Assembly: GCA_037962975.1 (NCBI GenBank)
Contig: CM075675.1
Coordinates: forward strand, 29,762,501-29,826,500
Source of the DNA: Clitoria ternatea
Taxonomy: Eukaryota; Streptophyta; Magnoliopsida; Fabales; Fabaceae
DNA length: 64,000 nt
Direction of reading: 5' to 3'
The notes beneath the pieces are model-generated. The model saw only the letters and a program-made list of their open reading frames with translations. It had not been told where the DNA came from and did not search any database. Below are positions 21,010 to 33,410 of the stretch, piece by piece. Within the stretch, counting starts at the first letter, position 1; every line of letters starts with the position of its first letter. A program made the translations under genes and the position numbers.

Positions 21010-24000
21010 TTATCTGCCAGACCATCTCAGATTTTGAGAGAGGTCGGATGGCCAGTTTTCAGCACATATGGCATCAGGAGACCAGCCCCTATGAAAAGAC
21101 CAGGAAATTCACGAAAGTACTGTGATTTTCATGAACAAAATGGTCATTCCACTGATGAATGCCAAGCTCTAAAGAACGCGGTCGAGACGCTAATTAGAGA
21201 AGGCAAATTGAAACAATACCTGTTCAAAGAAAAATCCTTTGACAGGGCAGAACGGAATGAGAAAAGAGAAAGAGATCCCGACGATGGGGATGACAACAAC
21301 CCCAGTCCGGTTCGAAAGTTCTCTGCTGTAGAGAAGCAAAAAGGTGTAATGACCGATAATGCAGCACAGAAAGACAGCATGCCCCAGCAACAACGTCAGG
21401 GCCGACGAGAAGTTATTGACATGATTACTGGAGGGTTCGCTGGAGGAGGAGCTTCAATTACAGCCCGAAAGAATCATCACAGAATGATTCTATCCGTGCA
21501 AGGGAAAGTCAAAGACAATCGCCCTTACAGAGGAGGAATTGAGGCTCCCATAATCTCTTTCTCTGACGAGGATTTTGGCCCAACCGTTCCTGGTGGTGAC
21601 GATGCTGTAGTCATCACTGCTGTGATCGCCAACAAGGACGTCCGAAGAATCCTTGTTGACCAGGGAAGTTCCTGCGATGTTATTTTTTATAATTGCTTTG
21701 AAAGAATGGGTTTTAAAGACTCAGACTTACAGCCTTACACGCAGGAACTAACAGCTTTCAATGGCGCAAAGCAACTAACTAGAGGGTATCTTGATACCCT
21801 TATCTCGTTTGAAGGCGAGCCAGGAGCCAGGACGGTTAGATCTCGGGTGCTAGTGATTGATGTCAAATCACCATTTAATGGCATCATAGGCCGTCCTACT
21901 CTGAATGCAATGGAGGCAGTTGTATCAACCCCACATCTCCTTATCAAGTTCATTGACAAGGATAATGCTGTGTCATCTATCCGGGGTGATCAAGAGATGG
22001 CTAGGTACTGCTATAACCTTAGCCTCAACATGGCAAAGCTGGACGCCTCCAATAAAAAGAGGAAACTTAATGATGTTGGAACATCGGCTGGATCTGTAAG
22101 TCTTGTCGACCTGGATCCTAGAGCGGATTTGAACATTGATCCGTTCAACCCATCAAAGCCCACACCGGATGGAAGTTCCAGGGACATTGTCTTGGGAGAT
22201 TCTCCAGAAAAGATCACCCATATTAATGACAAGCTAGATGCTGAAATAGAGCAGCGACTGCTGGCTCTCTTACAGGAGTTTAAAGACCTCTTTGCATGGA
22301 CTGCAGCCGATATGCCAGGCATAGACCCTGAATTCTGCTGTCATAAACTTTCTGTCTATCCAGAGACGAAACCTGTGGCCCAAAAGAAAAGACGATTAGG
22401 CCCAGAGAAACAGAAAGCAGCTTGTCAGCAAACTGAGGAATTGCTGAAGGCCGGATTTATCAAGGAAATCCGATATTCTTCTTGGCTTTCGAATGTGGTG
22501 ATGGTCCCTAAATCCAATGGTAAATGGAGAATGTGCATTGACTACGTGGACCTCAACCGCTGCTGTCCAAAAGATCCTTATCCTCTTCCTAATATAGATC
22601 GGATGGTGGATGATTCCTCTGGTTATCAATACCTGAGCTTCATGGACGCTTATTCTGGTTACAACCAAATTCCGATGTGCGAAGAGGATCAAGAGAAGAC
22701 AGCTTTCATAAATGATCGTGGTGTCTTTTGCTATACAGTCATGCCCTTTGGCCTGAAAAACGCTGGGGCGACATATCAGCGCATGATCAACAAGGTTTTC
22801 GAAGGTATGCACACCAAACTTGTTGAAGTATACATTGACGACATAATAGCAAAGACACCGGTTGGTGGCGATCATATTGAAGACCTGCGCCAAGTATTCA
22901 CCCGTTTGAGACAATTTAACATGAGGCTGAACCCAATGAAGTGCACATTTGCTGTCCCTGCTGGAAATTTTTGGGTTTCATGTTAACTCAACGTGGTATA
23001 GAAGCCAATCCAGGGAAGTGCCAAACAATTCTAGACATGCAAAGTCCTAAGAATCTCAAAGAAGTCCAATCCCTGAATGGAAAGGTAGCAGCTTTGGCAC
23101 GGTTCATGCCGAAGATGGCTCACAGGTCGCTCCCCCTGTACAAAATACTGAAAAAGTCCAAGAAATTCGAGTGGGGACAGGAACAAGAAAAAGCTTTCCA
23201 AGAGCTTAAGGAGGTGTTGTCCAAACCACCCATTCTCACAAAGCCTGACCCCGAAGACACACTCATTCTGTACTTGGCTATTTCAGATGAAGCTTTGGGC
23301 GTTGCCTTGATAAAAGAAACTCCTGATGGACAAAGACCGGTCTATTTCACTAGCAAGACCTTGCAAGGTGCTGAGATCCGGTATCAAAAAATTGAAAAGG
23401 CCGCCCTCGCTGTTGTTTGGGCCTCACGATGGTTGCGTCCGTACTTTCACGCCCATCCAATCATAGTGAGAACGGATTTGCCACTCCGTTCTGTCTTAAT
23501 CAAGCCCGATCTCGCTGGGAGGATGATCAAATGGTCTATTGAACTCTCTGAGTTTGATATATCCTACGAACCCCGCAGCACTATTAAAGCTCAAGTCCTG
23601 GCTGACTTTATTGTGGAAATGACAGGGACTGATCCGGATTACCCTCGAGTCCATTGGACCATTTACGTTGATGGTTCATCAAACCAAAGAGGCTCTGGAG
23701 CAGGTGTAGTTCTCGAAAGTGATGACGGAGTACACCTGGAGATCTCCCTTCGTTTCAATTTCAAAACATCCAACAACCAGGCTGAGTACGAAGCTTGCTT
23801 GGCCGGGCTAAGAGCTGCAATTGACATCGGAGCTTCTGAGGCGACACTCTGTAGCGATTCACAGCTGGTGATTTCGCAGATCTTAGGAGATTATCAAGCT
23901 CGCGAACCTCAACTCCAATTATACTTGAACTGTGTCAAGGAGTTGACTGAGAAATTCTCAAAGGTGGAGTTCAAGCATGTTCCACGTGAAGAGAATACGA

Positions 24001-25379
24001 GAGCGGATATACTCTCCAGGTTAGCAAGCACTAAACGACCGGGTAGCACCACTACTCTGGTTCAAAGCACGCTAACGTCGCCCAGCATCCCTCTTTTCCC
24101 TTCTCTAAACGCCATAATGACTGACTCCCTTTACGGAGATACATGGATGGCTCCTTACATCCGTTATTTGGCTGATGGACAGCTACCCACAGATGAGAAG
24201 GAAAAGACGAGGTTAAGGAGAGAATTACCGTATTTCACCATGATTGATGGTAATCTCTACAGAAGGGCACTCTCTGTGCCCTATTTAATTTGTCTCAAAG
24301 AGGATGAGGTGCAAGGTGTAATGGAGGAAGTGCATGGAGGACAAAGTGGACACCACGCCGGAGGAAGGAGCTTAATGCGAAAAATCCTCAGAGCTGGATA
24401 CTGGTGGCCCACAATGAAGCAAGACTCCATTAACTTCGTCAAAAAATGCGACGCTTGCCAAAAATTCTCTAACCTACACCACACACCGGCAGAAGAACTC
24501 TTCACATCCGCTGTTCCATGGCCCTTCTATCAATGGGGATTGGATATTCTGGGCCCCTTTCCAACTGCTCCTGGGGACATCAAATATCTCATTGTAGGGG
24601 TCGATTATTTCACTAAGTGGATAGAAGCAGAGCCGGTGGTGCATATTACTTCAGCCCGAACTCGCCGTTTCATGTATGAAAACATCATAACACGGTTCGG
24701 GGTCCCAGCACGGGTTGTCACAGACAATGGAACCCAGTTCACGGATAGAAAATTCACAGATTTGCTTGAAGGGTTAGGAATAACCCAAATATTCTCATCC
24801 GTCGAACATCCCCAAACTAATGGTCAAGCTGAAGTGGCCAACAGGGAGGTGCTTAAGGGACTAAAGAAGCGCCTTGGTGAAGCCAAGGGCGGATGGACAG
24901 ACCAGCTGTGTCATGTCCTATGGGCATATCGGACAACGCCTCATTCATCCACCAATGAATCCCCATATCGCCTAACATACGGGGTTGAGGCAATGATACC
25001 TGTGGAACTGCAAATTGCTTCCACAAGAGTTAAGTACTTCTCTGAAGAAACCAACAATGCTAACTTGGCATCTGAAATGGATGTCATACAAGAACTCAGA
25101 GAAGACGCTTTCATCAGAGATCAAGCCATCAAAGCCAAAGTTGCTCTCCGGTACAACAAACGGGTCCAATCAAGGACTTTCAACGTTGGAGATTTGGTTT
25201 TGAGGAAAGCAAGTATAGGGAACAAATTCGCCCATCAAGGCAAACTAGCCCCAAACTGGGAAGGCCCATACAGGGTATCCGAGGTCACTGGCAAAGGCTC
25301 TTATCGCCTTGAAAACCTTGATGGCACTCCAATCCGAAACAAATGGAACACCCAAAACTTGCGCATCTACTATAGCTAG
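21010..25379 (+). pseudogene. zinc finger-protease-RT-RNase H-integrase of Tat element
   Basis: Pol continues the gag frame. In order: a Cys/His finger (YCDFHEQNGHSTDEC) near 21120; aspartic protease (DQGSSCDVIF, about 21660); reverse transcriptase (FMDAYSGYNQI, MPFGLKNAGATYQRM and catalytic YIDD near 22840); a -1 shift at 22965-22972; RNase H (AISDEALGVAL); a second archaeal-type RNase H (IYVDGSSNQRGSGAG, DSQLVISQILG), the hallmark of Tat; integrase (HHCC finger, then WGLDILGPFP and VTDNGTQFT with Glu in GQAEVANRE); and a C-terminal domain to a stop at 25377. Pieces 21034-22986 and 22941-25379 overlap at the shift. Apart from that and the TAG before it, it is intact. Confidence 0.9.
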
Positions 25380-25545
25380 CTGTTTCTACACTCTCCTATC
25401 CTTATCTTCGATTGAATACTGGAGAATTTATTTTCACAGCTACGCTCTCCTTGTAATTCTTATTTTTGATTTAATAAGAATCTCTCATAACGATTTAACT
25501 CTTTCGAGTTTTTCTTATGCTGTGATTTTCAGTTTATCCGGTGTA
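25380..25545. other. post-pol spacer
   Basis: Short AT-rich interval between the pol stop and the first tandem repeats; no feature seen. Confidence 0.5.
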
Positions 25546-25558
25546 CAAAAGCATATTC

Positions 25559-25690
25559 AGGACGGATGATCTCAGCTACTTATTCTGTAGTTGACGATGT
25601 AACTCTTCGAATATGCGCAACGCACAAGAACATACTCAGGACGGATGATCTCAATTACCCATTCTGTAATTGACGATGTAACTCCTCGAG
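25559..25690 (+). repeat. tandem repeat R1, left block (2 units)
   Basis: Two units of about 78 bp starting AGGACGGATGATCTCA and containing TTGACGATGTAACTC. The same unit recurs at 30184-30850, on the far side of antisense gene A. Confidence 0.85.
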
Positions 25691-25702
25691 TGTGTAAATA
25701 TT

Positions 25703-26340
25703 GAAGGCCCAGATTGTAGGATTAAACCGAACTCTGGGTACGGTTAGTAAGTTTGGCTGAACACCGGTGAAGGCTCAGATTGTAGGATTAAACCGAACTC
25801 TGAGTACGACTAGTAGGATAAACCGAACGTCGGTGAAGACCTGAGTTGTAGGATTAAACCGAACCTCAGGACATGGGTTGTAGGGCTGGCACTTTTTTAA
25901 GGCCACAAACCGAACCCCATTCAGAAATTACATGGGTTGTAGGGCTGGTCCTTCTTCAAGGCCACAAACCGAACCCCATTCGAAGACTACATGGGTTGTA
26001 GGGCTGGTCCTCTTTCGAGGCCACAAACCGAACCCCATGCGAAGGCTTGGGCGCAGTAAGCTGGTTCTTCTTCAAGACCACGCTGAACCCCAAGTGACGG
26101 GCGCAGTAGGCTCAGGATTAACCCTGATCTGAACCCCGTATCGAAGGCTCGGATTGTAGGATTAAACCGAACTCTGAGTACGACTAGTAGGATAAATCGA
26201 ACGTCGGTGAAGAATCGTCATTGGGTAAAACCAAAGACCAATTGAAGAACGGCTAGTAGGATTCAACCGAACACCAAATATGACATTGACAGTAGGATCA
26301 AACCGAACTCCAAACACAACAAGTAAGTTATACTGAACTC
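25703..26340 (+). repeat. tandem repeat R2 array
   Basis: An array of related units built on GGATTAAACCGAAC and on CATGGGTTGTAGGGCTGG...CACAAACCGAACCCCA; the latter is repeated three to four times at 25872-26040 with a period of about 60 bp. Tandem repeats between pol and the 3' LTR are a known trait of Tat/Retand elements. Confidence 0.85.
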
Positions 26341-26950
26341 CAGATTAATACTCTCTTATGAAGCTCTTTATTTGGAAGTTTTATAACTAACTCGTGAACT
26401 CCGACACAAACAATTCACTTGGGTACGCCACAATCTAAGGCATATTCACCTGAAATCCCTCAGTCGGAAATATTTGAAGAGGAATTTCTATTTTAAATCC
26501 TCATTCTCAAGATCTCTCACGTGAAAATCTCACTCAGAGTTTATTCAAAGTGATAATCACCAAATGATACTGGGGGACAACATCAACGGTTTAACGAATA
26601 ATTTGAGGAATGAACTCTCGTCTAAACGATCTCACAATCATTCCCCTTAAGCCGTTCTTGAGGCAATGATGTGTTCCCTCACAAGCGGTGGTTTTATTAT
26701 GGAATTCATTTCGCATGTATATGTCCGGTATGGAGATTTTGTTGTACAATCCGATCTTCATTACTTAAATCCGGAATAATACAATACACATGCAGTCCCT
26801 CTATTAAAGTTGTTTTTCACTAAACAAGAATGGAGGTAAAAAACTCTTTTATTGATTCAATAAGAATTACAATTCGTGTAATAATCCGGAGCTGATCCCG
26901 GAACACAGCGGATTCGAATCAATAAAACGAAAAAGGAAATAAGGAAGGCG
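26341..26950. other. 3' flank of antisense gene A
   Basis: Noncoding. Around 26883 it holds AATCCGGAGCTGATCCCGG, which recurs with one change at 31268, downstream of gene B. The 3' flanks of the two antisense genes are therefore also duplicated. Confidence 0.6.
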
Positions 26951-29477
26951 CTACTCTTTTTGGCTTGAGTCTCCCTCCTTCCCTTTGCCTTTGTCTCTGG
27001 TCTTGCCTCCTTCAGTGCGAGAGCTTGATCCTGTACTTTTGGGCTTCAGGAGGGAAGGTCCCATTGATTGACCTTTAGGTAAAGGAGCAAACTTATAAGG
27101 ACTGTTAGGCGGACTCTCATGACGATTGTCAACGACAGCCACCAGTTTCCCTTGGTGAAACTCATAGAACGGATCAATACCGTTCAAATTAATTGACACC
27201 TTGGGATTCTGGTATAGCACTTGACGAACTGCCAACCCGAAAGCCTCCTTGACTGCTTGGTCACACATGTTTACAGCATCTTCCAAGTCTGCTTTCAGGG
27301 TCTTGACCTCGCCATTCGAATCCGCCAGCTTTAATAGCAGCTCCTTTTCCTTACGTGTCCAATCATCCACTCCTAGAGAATGGACGACCTTAGCCTCCTT
27401 CAACCCCTCTTCCAGCTTTGAAGAGCGTTCCTTCTCCGTGCAGAGATGAGCATTGAGGTCAGCATTGATTTTCTTCTGATCAGAAACTTGACCCTCTAGC
27501 TCCTTGGCAAGATTTTTCAGTTTGGCAATTTCTTCATCCTTCTTCTGAGTTTCTTCTTTGGAAGTTTTTAATTTTCCTTCTAATTGGAGGATGATTGCCT
27601 TGTCCTTGCCAACCACTGAGGTGAGCCTCTCGTTTTCTTCTGTGAGCTCGCGAACCGACTTGAGGAGCTCGGATAACTCAGCCAAGTGCTTCTGTCCGTC
27701 GTCGCAAGCTCTGATCATTTCTTCACTCTTCAACGAGGGTTTCACCTTGGGTGAGGATTCGGGAACGCCCTCAGGAACGGAGCTCTCATACACCGGATGT
27801 TGAACAAGACCGGAACTATCTTCAAGAGGGCAAGAGGCTTTGGGCGCGAAATAAGTCGTTATTGGCTTCGCCCCATATGTTATAACACCACTTGGAGTAT
27901 CCGGAATAGACCCTTCCGCTCTCTTTTCCTTAGCAGGCCCTGGCTCAGCAGCCCCTCTTGAAGTTTTTGGCTTTTTGGGCGAGGATTGACGGTCTGAGGT
28001 CTTCGAAGGATCACGCTTTGTCCTCTTCTTTTTCTCGACCACCTTCTCAGATCCGTCCTCGATCAGAGGAATATCGTCACCAGCAGATGAAGTTAATATT
28101 ATTGTCTCAGCAGTGGCCTTCTTAGAATTCCGCTTTGCCTGAATGTCATTTTCAGCCACAACGGAAGTCTCTCTGGCCTTGAGTCCTTTTAGCCTATTCA
28201 TCTCTGGTGACTCGCCCTGAATTTCACCTGCACAATCAAAAGACACAATCAGAGACGTAAAATTTTCAAGGCAAATGACATAATAACGCATGAAGAATGG
28301 CAGGGAAATTACGTAAATACTCCTCGCGAGTAGACTTTGGTCCTAACAAACGCCTGCAGGAGAAAAATTGGTGTGAGGCTGTGTAGGACTGCAGACCCGA
28401 AAGAACAGAGATCAAAGTTGGGCTCAGTTCGTCCTCCTCGGTATAGTACGCTTGGGAGGTCAACAAAAAATGTTCGTGCGTCCAAGTCACTGGGAATTTT
28501 GGAATCCCATCTTCAGTTAACCAAAAAATTAGTTCATTCGGATGGACGCTAATCTTCGTGAAATAGGACTTGAATAAACGCCCATCAACTTTGGCGGAGT
28601 CAGTGTACGCCTCGAAGTTGATGATCTTGGAGATAGTCCGGAGGGATATCAAGCTCACTCCTCCTTTCTCCTTATTCGCACGACGGACCACTTGAGTGAA
28701 GTAGAAAAGCATGGCCACCGTCGGTTTAAAGTTGAAGTGCTCCCCAAGCACTTCAAGAGAGCGGACCAATCCCCACCCATTAGGGTGAAGTTGCGAGGGG
28801 GCGCAGTCCAAGAATCTCAGGACTCCCATCTCAAACTTCGTCAAGGGGAAACGCACACCCAAGTTCAGAAATAGAAAATCATACATGAACAAGGACCTCT
28901 CGTCCGGTGTGTGGCATATCCGTACCGATGGAAGGGGAGCGAATACATTAAAACACCATTTGTATTTGTCCTTCTTCCAAACGGTAAACCGCGGCTCCAG
29001 CTCCCCTTCATCCTCCCGAGCGTGGACGGACGGTGTCTCACGAAATTCCTCAGCCACCCAGCTGAATGGGCGTTTCTGTTGGAATTTCACCCAGTCTATC
29101 CGGTGTGCAACCACATTGCAGAGGCCGGATTGGGTCTTCAAGATATACTTCTCGGAAGGGGATTCCCCTTCAGACGATTTTCTCCCAGTGGCTTTCTTTG
29201 TCACCATTGTGAAAGCTTTGATGCTGCGATAAAATTTCACATCATCAGAGAGATACAAATCCCCACTTTCGACACTCTCACTGGAGGAGGAAGACTCTGA
29301 AGAAGGTATAATCACCCTTCGCCTTTGATATTGCGACTCCTCCCCCCCTGTATACTGTGGCCTCGATTGGAAGATCACTGGGATCCTCCCACCACGAACA
29401 TTAGGGTTTTGAGCCAAAGCCCTTCCTCCTCTTCCTCTAGGGCTAACGCCACTGAAGCTAACACCCTTCCTAGCCAT
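26951..29477 (-). CDS. Tat antisense gene A (two exons), unknown function
   Basis: Exon 1 is 29477-28313 and exon 2 is 28227-26951; the 85-bp intron (donor GTAATT, acceptor TTGTGCAG) splits an Arg codon. Exons sum to 2442 nt, an open frame of 813 residues without stops. The start MARKGVSFSG is chosen over an ATG at 29561 because a Ser/Arg/Gly-rich N-terminus fits better. Exon 1 (residues about 120-389) holds a conserved globular domain with GVRFPLTKFEMGVLRFL, SQLHPNGWG (228-236) and WTHEHFLL, resembling the family Pfam calls putative gypsy-type transposon. Exon 2 is Ser/Lys-rich, then a long coiled coil, then a conserved end (VAVVDNRHE, APLPKGQSMGPS). It runs opposite to gag-pol. Its biochemical role is unknown to me. 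Confidence 0.85.
28228..28312 (-). other. intron of antisense gene A
   Basis: 85 bp, GT...AG, phase 1, directly after the codons for EEYL. The intron in gene B is at the identical position, and splicing restores one frame in both. Confidence 0.8.
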
Positions 29478-30180
29478 TCTCAAATATTGAAAAGAGATGC
29501 AAAAAATGAAGGGAAAGTGGTTACCTAAGGATAGTGAATGGAAATTCACAGAGGCGGACACGAAGAACTTCTTGGGACTTTTGCAGAGGTTCGTCGAGGA
29601 AGCAAGAAGAAATGGTAACTGAGATTGCCAAATATGCCTGTATCAGGGCACAAAAATTTTTCAAATACCCACTAAACACAATCTGTCGTTTACCCCCAAA
29701 CGACTTCCCGTTTAGTGGACCAAAATTGTCGTCTAGTACATCAAGGCGCGAAGATGCCATCATTTCGTCACAAAGCCATCGAAATGGGCCTGTTAAAACC
29801 AAATACTAGGCCCAACAAGACTATACGTGACAGTTACTAAGGCATGCGCACTTAATGCAATAATGGCGCGCCCACGTGAATTAAGGCATTAAATGTCCAA
29901 TCATTAGAAACGTGGCCACCATTACCCGAATACCAAGGGTTGCGAAATTCGATAAACTTCTGATATTTCCATTGTCGAATCCGCCCTTAAAATTTCATCA
30001 CTACGGATCATGGTTCCCAGAACGGATATTTACACTTCGGTGCAAATCCAAAATTCAGACGTACAATGATCAATATAGCTCATATGAGCAAGACAACTGC
30101 TTCCTCACATCAGCTAGGGGGCTAGTAGAGGTAATACTCGGATTTCGTCTCGGATTTCGGATGGATGCGAAAAAAAATTC
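29478..30180. other. upstream region of antisense gene A
   Basis: Noncoding. It contains CCCACGTGA with a following GGCATTAA and TCCAATCAT (29866-29905), a block also found upstream of gene B (43937-43975), and an AGGCCCAA motif at 29807. The position matching the TATA box of gene B reads GCATATTTGG, so the A promoter looks weakened. Confidence 0.5.
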
Positions 30181-30183
30181 ACC

Positions 30184-30850
30184 AGGACGGATGATCTCAA
30201 TCACTTATTCAATGATTCGGTGATGTAACTCCTGGTATGAAGAACTCCAATAATCATTCCAGGACGGATGATCTCAATCACCTATTCAGTGATTCGACGA
30301 TGTAACTCCTGGTATGAACAATTCTCATCATCATTCTTACGATGAAAGTATTCACTCAATCCGTACTCCTACGATTGAAAAATGTCTCCAGGATGGATTA
30401 TCTAAATCACTTAATCTGTGATCTGACGATGTAACTCTTGACGATGTGTACTTTTCCAGAACGGATAACCTCAGTCACCCATTATGTGATATGACGATGT
30501 AACTCCTAACGCGGTGTACCTGCCCAGGACGGATGATCTCAATCACCCATGCTGTGATCTGACGATGTAACTCCTGGCGCCATACACACCCAAAGGACGG
30601 ATGATCTCAATCACCTAATATGCGACCTGATGATGTAGTTGCTGGTATCGTACACATCCCCAAGACGGATGATCTCAATCACTTATGAAGTGATTTAATG
30701 ATAAAACACCTGGCATGATCAATACTCATAATCATCTTTATGATGGAAAATTCCGAAAGTCAGTCCGCACTTTCGCTTTCTAGTGGTATTCTCCCAGGAC
30801 GGATACTCTTTATCACCTATTCTGTGATACAACGACGTAACTCCTGGCGT
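30184..30850 (+). repeat. tandem repeat R1, right block (about 8 units)
   Basis: Units beginning near 30184, 30261, 30390, 30458, 30526, 30594, 30662 and 30796. Each has a GGACGGATGATCTCAATCAC-type start and GATGTAACTCCTGG. Same repeat as 25559-25690. Confidence 0.85.
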
Positions 30851-31318
30851 AGAAAAAACTCCCATCATCATCCTTATGATAAAGGACTCAAACACCACTT
30901 CCTTGCAGTTCCCTAAACTTGGAACAATATTATCATCTCCTGTAAGAATATTACGGGTTAGAAGCAGTCATCCGTCCTGTTACACTACTTTGCTAAACAG
31001 CGGATCGACCCATCTTTCCCCAAAAGAATTAAGGATCATGCCCCAGAGACAGGCACCTTCTTCTTAATACGCACTTGGGGACATGTATATATTTATCCGT
31101 TCTAAATTTTATTTGTTATTTAATCTTCCGAGGCTATTATTTCAATCCGGCCTTAAGATTAATTACACTGAACGGATTAGTAACGATTTATATATACATG
31201 AAACAATGAAGACAAATTTCTTCAACCAAAATTCATTCATTGAAATGAAATTACATACAATAGTTCAAAATCCGGAGTTGATCCCGGTACACAACTATAC
31301 ATGTAAATGAAAACAAAA
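30851..31318. other. spacer and 3' flank of antisense gene B
   Basis: No gene. It contains AATCCGGAGTTGATCCCGG at about 31268, the counterpart of the 3' flank of gene A. Confidence 0.55.
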
Positions 31319-31542
31319 TTACGGAGGAGGAATCTGTTCTTCAGTTTTTTGCGCCTCCTCAGCACAAGGCTCTTGTCCCCCTTCCTTTGGAACCTCCGCA
31401 GGAGTCTCACCTCCAGGAGCCTCAGCCCTTTCTTCAGAAGAGGGAACCTCGGACACAGGAAAGACGTAATCAGGTCCCATAGATTGACCCTCAGGAAGAG
31501 GAGCCAAACCATACAAGGACGTCGGTGGATCCTCATGACGAC

Positions 31543-31547
31543 CATCC
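31543..31547. repeat. target site duplication CATCC (left)
   Basis: CATCC just left of the Copia element; repeated at 41205-41209 just right of it. Confidence 0.92.
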
Positions 31548-32590
31548 TGTTAGCCAAGGCCTCAACGCTCAAGAGGGGGGGTGAATTGAGTGTTTCAAAT
31601 TTTCACGCGGAATCCCCTTGGAAATGGTTAGTAATATACAAATGATGCAATGATGAAGAGACAACAACTTTTATGCACATATCACACTATGACACACTTG
31701 ATGTGCAATGACAATATTTAGCTATAAGTGTGATAAACAAGGTAAGTTATTGGTTTAAACAATTTATCAAACAGTTGGAGTGCACAGATTTATTTGTCAA
31801 TAATGTGATGTTTCCTATAAAGATTCAGCTCATTCAAGTTATCAAACACCTTGTGAATGTGAGAAATAATAGCAATCAAGTAAGTATCACACAAGACTTA
31901 ATAGGAAACAATGTATTAGATATTTGGTAAGTTATAGCAAGTTCTAACTTTGAAGATCTTCACCAAATATTAACTCAAGCAAATTATCAAACACTTGGCA
32001 TGCAGAGTTAAGTATTCAACTTGAACAACAACTTGGATTCAGATATTCAGCTTATGCATTTCAACAAACAGTTTATATGCGCAGTTGTATAAAGAGTTCA
32101 AGGTAGAGAGAAATGCAAACCAAGTTTAACGAGTTCCACCAACCCGGTGTACGTCTCGCCTTCAAGCAACCCACTTGAAGGATTCCACTATTGAAGATTT
32201 GAGATACACGCCTTGAGTAATTACAGTCTCTTAGTGTTTCACACTCAAGAACTTAATCCTCACAAGCTAAAGGGCAACCCACCCAATCTCACAATCTCTC
32301 AATTACAAGGTTGAATCCCAACCCAACAACTATCTCAGATTTTGTGTATGTGATTTTACAAGTGCAACTCTCTCAGTAGAGTGGATATACAAATTTTAAG
32401 TACTTTGAAAAATGTTTTTCTTCTCTCAAGGAGAATATGCAATTTTTAGCACTCAAAAATATTTTTCTCACAATATAACTCTCAAAAATTAATACTTCAG
32501 AATTTAAGAGAAACAGAGAGTAAGTAAGAAGAAAGAATGAAGGCAAGTATTTGATGCTTCGAAGGTATGTTTCTGCTGCTTCACTTCTTC

Positions 32591-32602
32591 TCTATTTATA
32601 GG
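32591..32602 (-). promoter_or_regulatory. TATA box of Copia LTR
   Basis: Minus-strand CCTATAAATAGA, duplicated in the other LTR at 40402-40413, from where it would drive the element. Confidence 0.55.
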
Positions 32603-32834
32603 AGTTCCAGAGTATGTGCTGCCAAAAAAATTTGAATTCCACCGATTCCTGATTTCATGCATCGAGAGTGTTAGTCTCCCAATTGTCCGCCTCAATTAAT
32701 GGAATTGCCATTCAGTTTGTATCTTCGAGAGAGGAATTAGCTGTCTTGAGTTTCTGAAAACGCGTATTGATAGTTTTCATGATTCGGCGCAAGTTTGAAT
32801 AATTTTCCAGTGTATTTTTGCATAAAAAACAACC

Positions 32835-33165
32835 CATGAATCGATTCCTGACAGAGAGAATCGATTCCTAGTAGCATGAATCGATTCCTTCAGCATATGA
32901 ATCGATTCCTTGAGCTAATTTCCACCATGAATCGATTCCCAAGCTTGATGAATCGATTCCTTGAGCTAATTTCCACCATGAATCGATTCCTATGTGCCTT
33001 GAATCGATTCCTTCATTTAATTTGTAGCATGAATCGATTCCTATGTGCCTTGAATCGATTCCTTCACTTAATTTGTAGCATGAATCGATTCCTATGTGCC
33101 TTGAATCGATTCCTCTTTCATTTTTCATGTGGGAATCGATTCCCATAGGGCTGAATCGATTCCTA
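32835..33165. repeat. GAATCGATTC palindrome cluster in LTR
   Basis: Fourteen copies of the perfect palindrome GAATCGATTC, mostly followed by C, spaced about 15-35 bp. Part of the cluster is a higher-order duplication (TTGAGCTAATTTCCACCATG; CTATGTGCCTT). The cluster lies just upstream of the TATA box in element orientation, that is in U3. Apparent peptides with repeated GIDS or NRFL are by-products. Confidence 0.9.
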
Positions 33166-33393
33166 GGTCTGTTCCCTTCCAGTTTTGATGCGTTCTGCTT
33201 CTTTTGGGTCCATTCTTGATACTTTCATGCATGGTTCTTTTGAACTAATCTTTCCTTGACACTTTGAAAAGTTATTTCTTGTTCCGAATCATTCTCGATG
33301 ATTTTTGATTAATTGCTTGTACAACATCTTTTTGATCTCTTGATCCTTCAATTGTTTGTCATTCATCAAAATCTGTTTCAACATACAAATACA

Positions 33394-33410
33394 TTCTCCC
33401 CCTTTTTGAT
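33394..33410 (-). other. polypurine tract of Copia element
   Basis: Minus-strand ATCAAAAAGGGGGAGAA abuts the 3' LTR. It is the primer for second-strand synthesis. Confidence 0.8.

Larger units (their letters stand above)
31548..33393 (-). repeat. 3' LTR of Copia element
   Basis: 1846 bp, TGTTAGCC...AATACA on the plus strand. It has a TATA box (minus CCTATAAATAGA at 32591-32602) and a cluster of 14 GAATCGATTC palindromes at about 32835-33165. Differences seen from the other LTR: TGAGTAATT/TGAGCAATT near 32218 and CCTGATTTC/CCTAATTTC near 32650. Confidence 0.93.

Noticed and set aside
28337..29300. Plus-strand ORFs of 60-129 residues over antisense gene A
   Set aside because: Gene A on the minus strand has homology, an intron and a whole frame; these do not.
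32868..33148. Repetitive peptides of GIDS or MNRFL units on both strands in each Copia LTR (also 40679-40959)
   Set aside because: They are translations of the GAATCGATTC palindrome cluster; open on both strands because of the repeat, inside U3, with no start context or homology.
32835..33165. CRISPR-like spacing of the GAATCGATTC repeats
   Set aside because: The repeat is only 10 bp, spacers are short, unequal and partly duplicated, and this is plant LTR sequence.
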